Origin: Nephromyces sp. MM_2019
Taxonomy: Eukaryota > Apicomplexa > Aconoidasida > Nephromycida
Reading direction: 5' to 3'
Length of the DNA stretch: 32,945 bases
Assembly: GCA_015657535.1 (NCBI GenBank)
Contig: JADHZB010001029.1
Coordinates: forward strand, 1-32,945
In this document: piece by piece, positions 32,596 to 32,945 of the stretch
Numbering within the stretch: the stretch's first letter is position 1
Layout of the letters: every line of letters begins with the position of its first letter
Translations under genes and position numbers: made by a program
The notes under the pieces: generated by a model
Database searches by the model: none
Told to the model about the DNA's origin: nothing
Seen by the model: only the letters and a program-made list of their open reading frames with translations

Positions 32596-32945
32596 CATAG
32601 ATAAAGGCCACTGAATTGCACACAAAGTATACTTTTGTGTGTAGATTTGTAGCATATTTGATGGGGGATATGAATCTAGGCATAGTGTTTTACCTAGAAA
32701 TCTAGAGATATATATAGGTAATATATGCATATCTCAAGCTATCTAAGTCGATCAAAGTTTCTATCGGAAACCATCTACATCTTTGTATTATATAACAAAC
32801 ATAAAAAAGCACAGAAACACACACAAATTCACATAAAAGACGATTTATCATTGCTTTCACCACACCTTGCAATGATAACATACTTTTAAAGCATTTACTC
32901 TCGTATTATAATAAATCATCTCTCACTCCACAAAAACAAAGGGAC

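Larger units (their letters stand above)
30225..32945 (+). other. Right end: TG-rich DNA with weak exon candidates
   Basis: The T/TG-rich bias continues to about 32.6 kb, so the plus-strand gene may extend here. Weak candidates with AG before and GT after: 31052-31122, 31608-31656 (LEACTPWLFGENEFA) and 31923-31970 (NFLDDACFFIFFLPLR). Their phases do not join into one chain without assumptions. (GT)n tracts occur at 31523-31546 and 31877-31898. Nothing recognisable is seen after 32600. Confidence 0.25.

Noticed and set aside
32416..32730. 104-codon Lys/Met-rich minus-strand frame
   Set aside because: It is the reverse complement of a CTTCAT/TTC tract and has no splice or start context.

Overview
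This window is eukaryotic nuclear DNA from an A+T-rich, intron-rich genome. It carries spliceosomal GT-AG introns, asparagine-rich low-complexity coding sequence and very abundant CA/TG microsatellites. The organism is probably a protist. The peroxiredoxin resembles the mitochondrial 2-Cys enzymes of apicomplexans, and a large intron-split PRP40 gene is compatible with an apicomplexan or other alveolate, but the species cannot be fixed from sequence alone. There are no operons, bacterial promoters, CRISPR arrays or recognisable transposons.

Layout. (1) 1-390, plus strand: the 3' end of an Asn/Met/Ser-rich gene that enters from the left edge. (2) 517-1485, plus strand: a typical 2-Cys peroxiredoxin with a long N-terminal extension and an optional 69-nt intron. 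(3) 1486-4954: a T-rich 3' flank, a compositionally balanced block (about 2500-4480) with no recognised gene, then an A-rich 3' flank. (4) 4955-17795, minus strand: the pre-mRNA splicing factor PRP40, which I reconstructed as about 15 exons. Thirteen of the 14 junctions are canonical and phase-consistent, and one small exon near 7.4 kb is uncertain. The model gives about 885 residues: two WW domains, five FF domains and an Arg/Ser-rich tail. Its introns hold most of the DNA between 5.6 and 17.2 kb, including minisatellites, an assembly gap of 50 Ns and a degenerate tRNA-like element. (5) 17796-21468: the PRP40 5' flank and largely unexplained intergenic DNA with a hairpin, a G-run tract and a 20-bp minisatellite. 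(6) 21469-25108, minus strand: a phase-consistent six-exon model for an unrecognised protein of about 232 residues. (7) 25710-30224 and perhaps beyond, plus strand: a chain of small exons for an unrecognised protein rich in hydrophobic helices. It is probably divergently transcribed from (6). (8) 30225-32945: TG-rich DNA with tandem repeats and a few weak exon candidates.

One signal organises most of the window. Introns are T-rich and TG-rich on the sense strand, so the plus strand looks A/CA-rich across minus-strand genes and T/TG-rich across plus-strand genes. The sign flips near 24 kb, and this led me to the plus-strand exons in the right third. Splicing factor PRP40 and the peroxiredoxin have no evident shared pathway; they are simply neighbours that converge.
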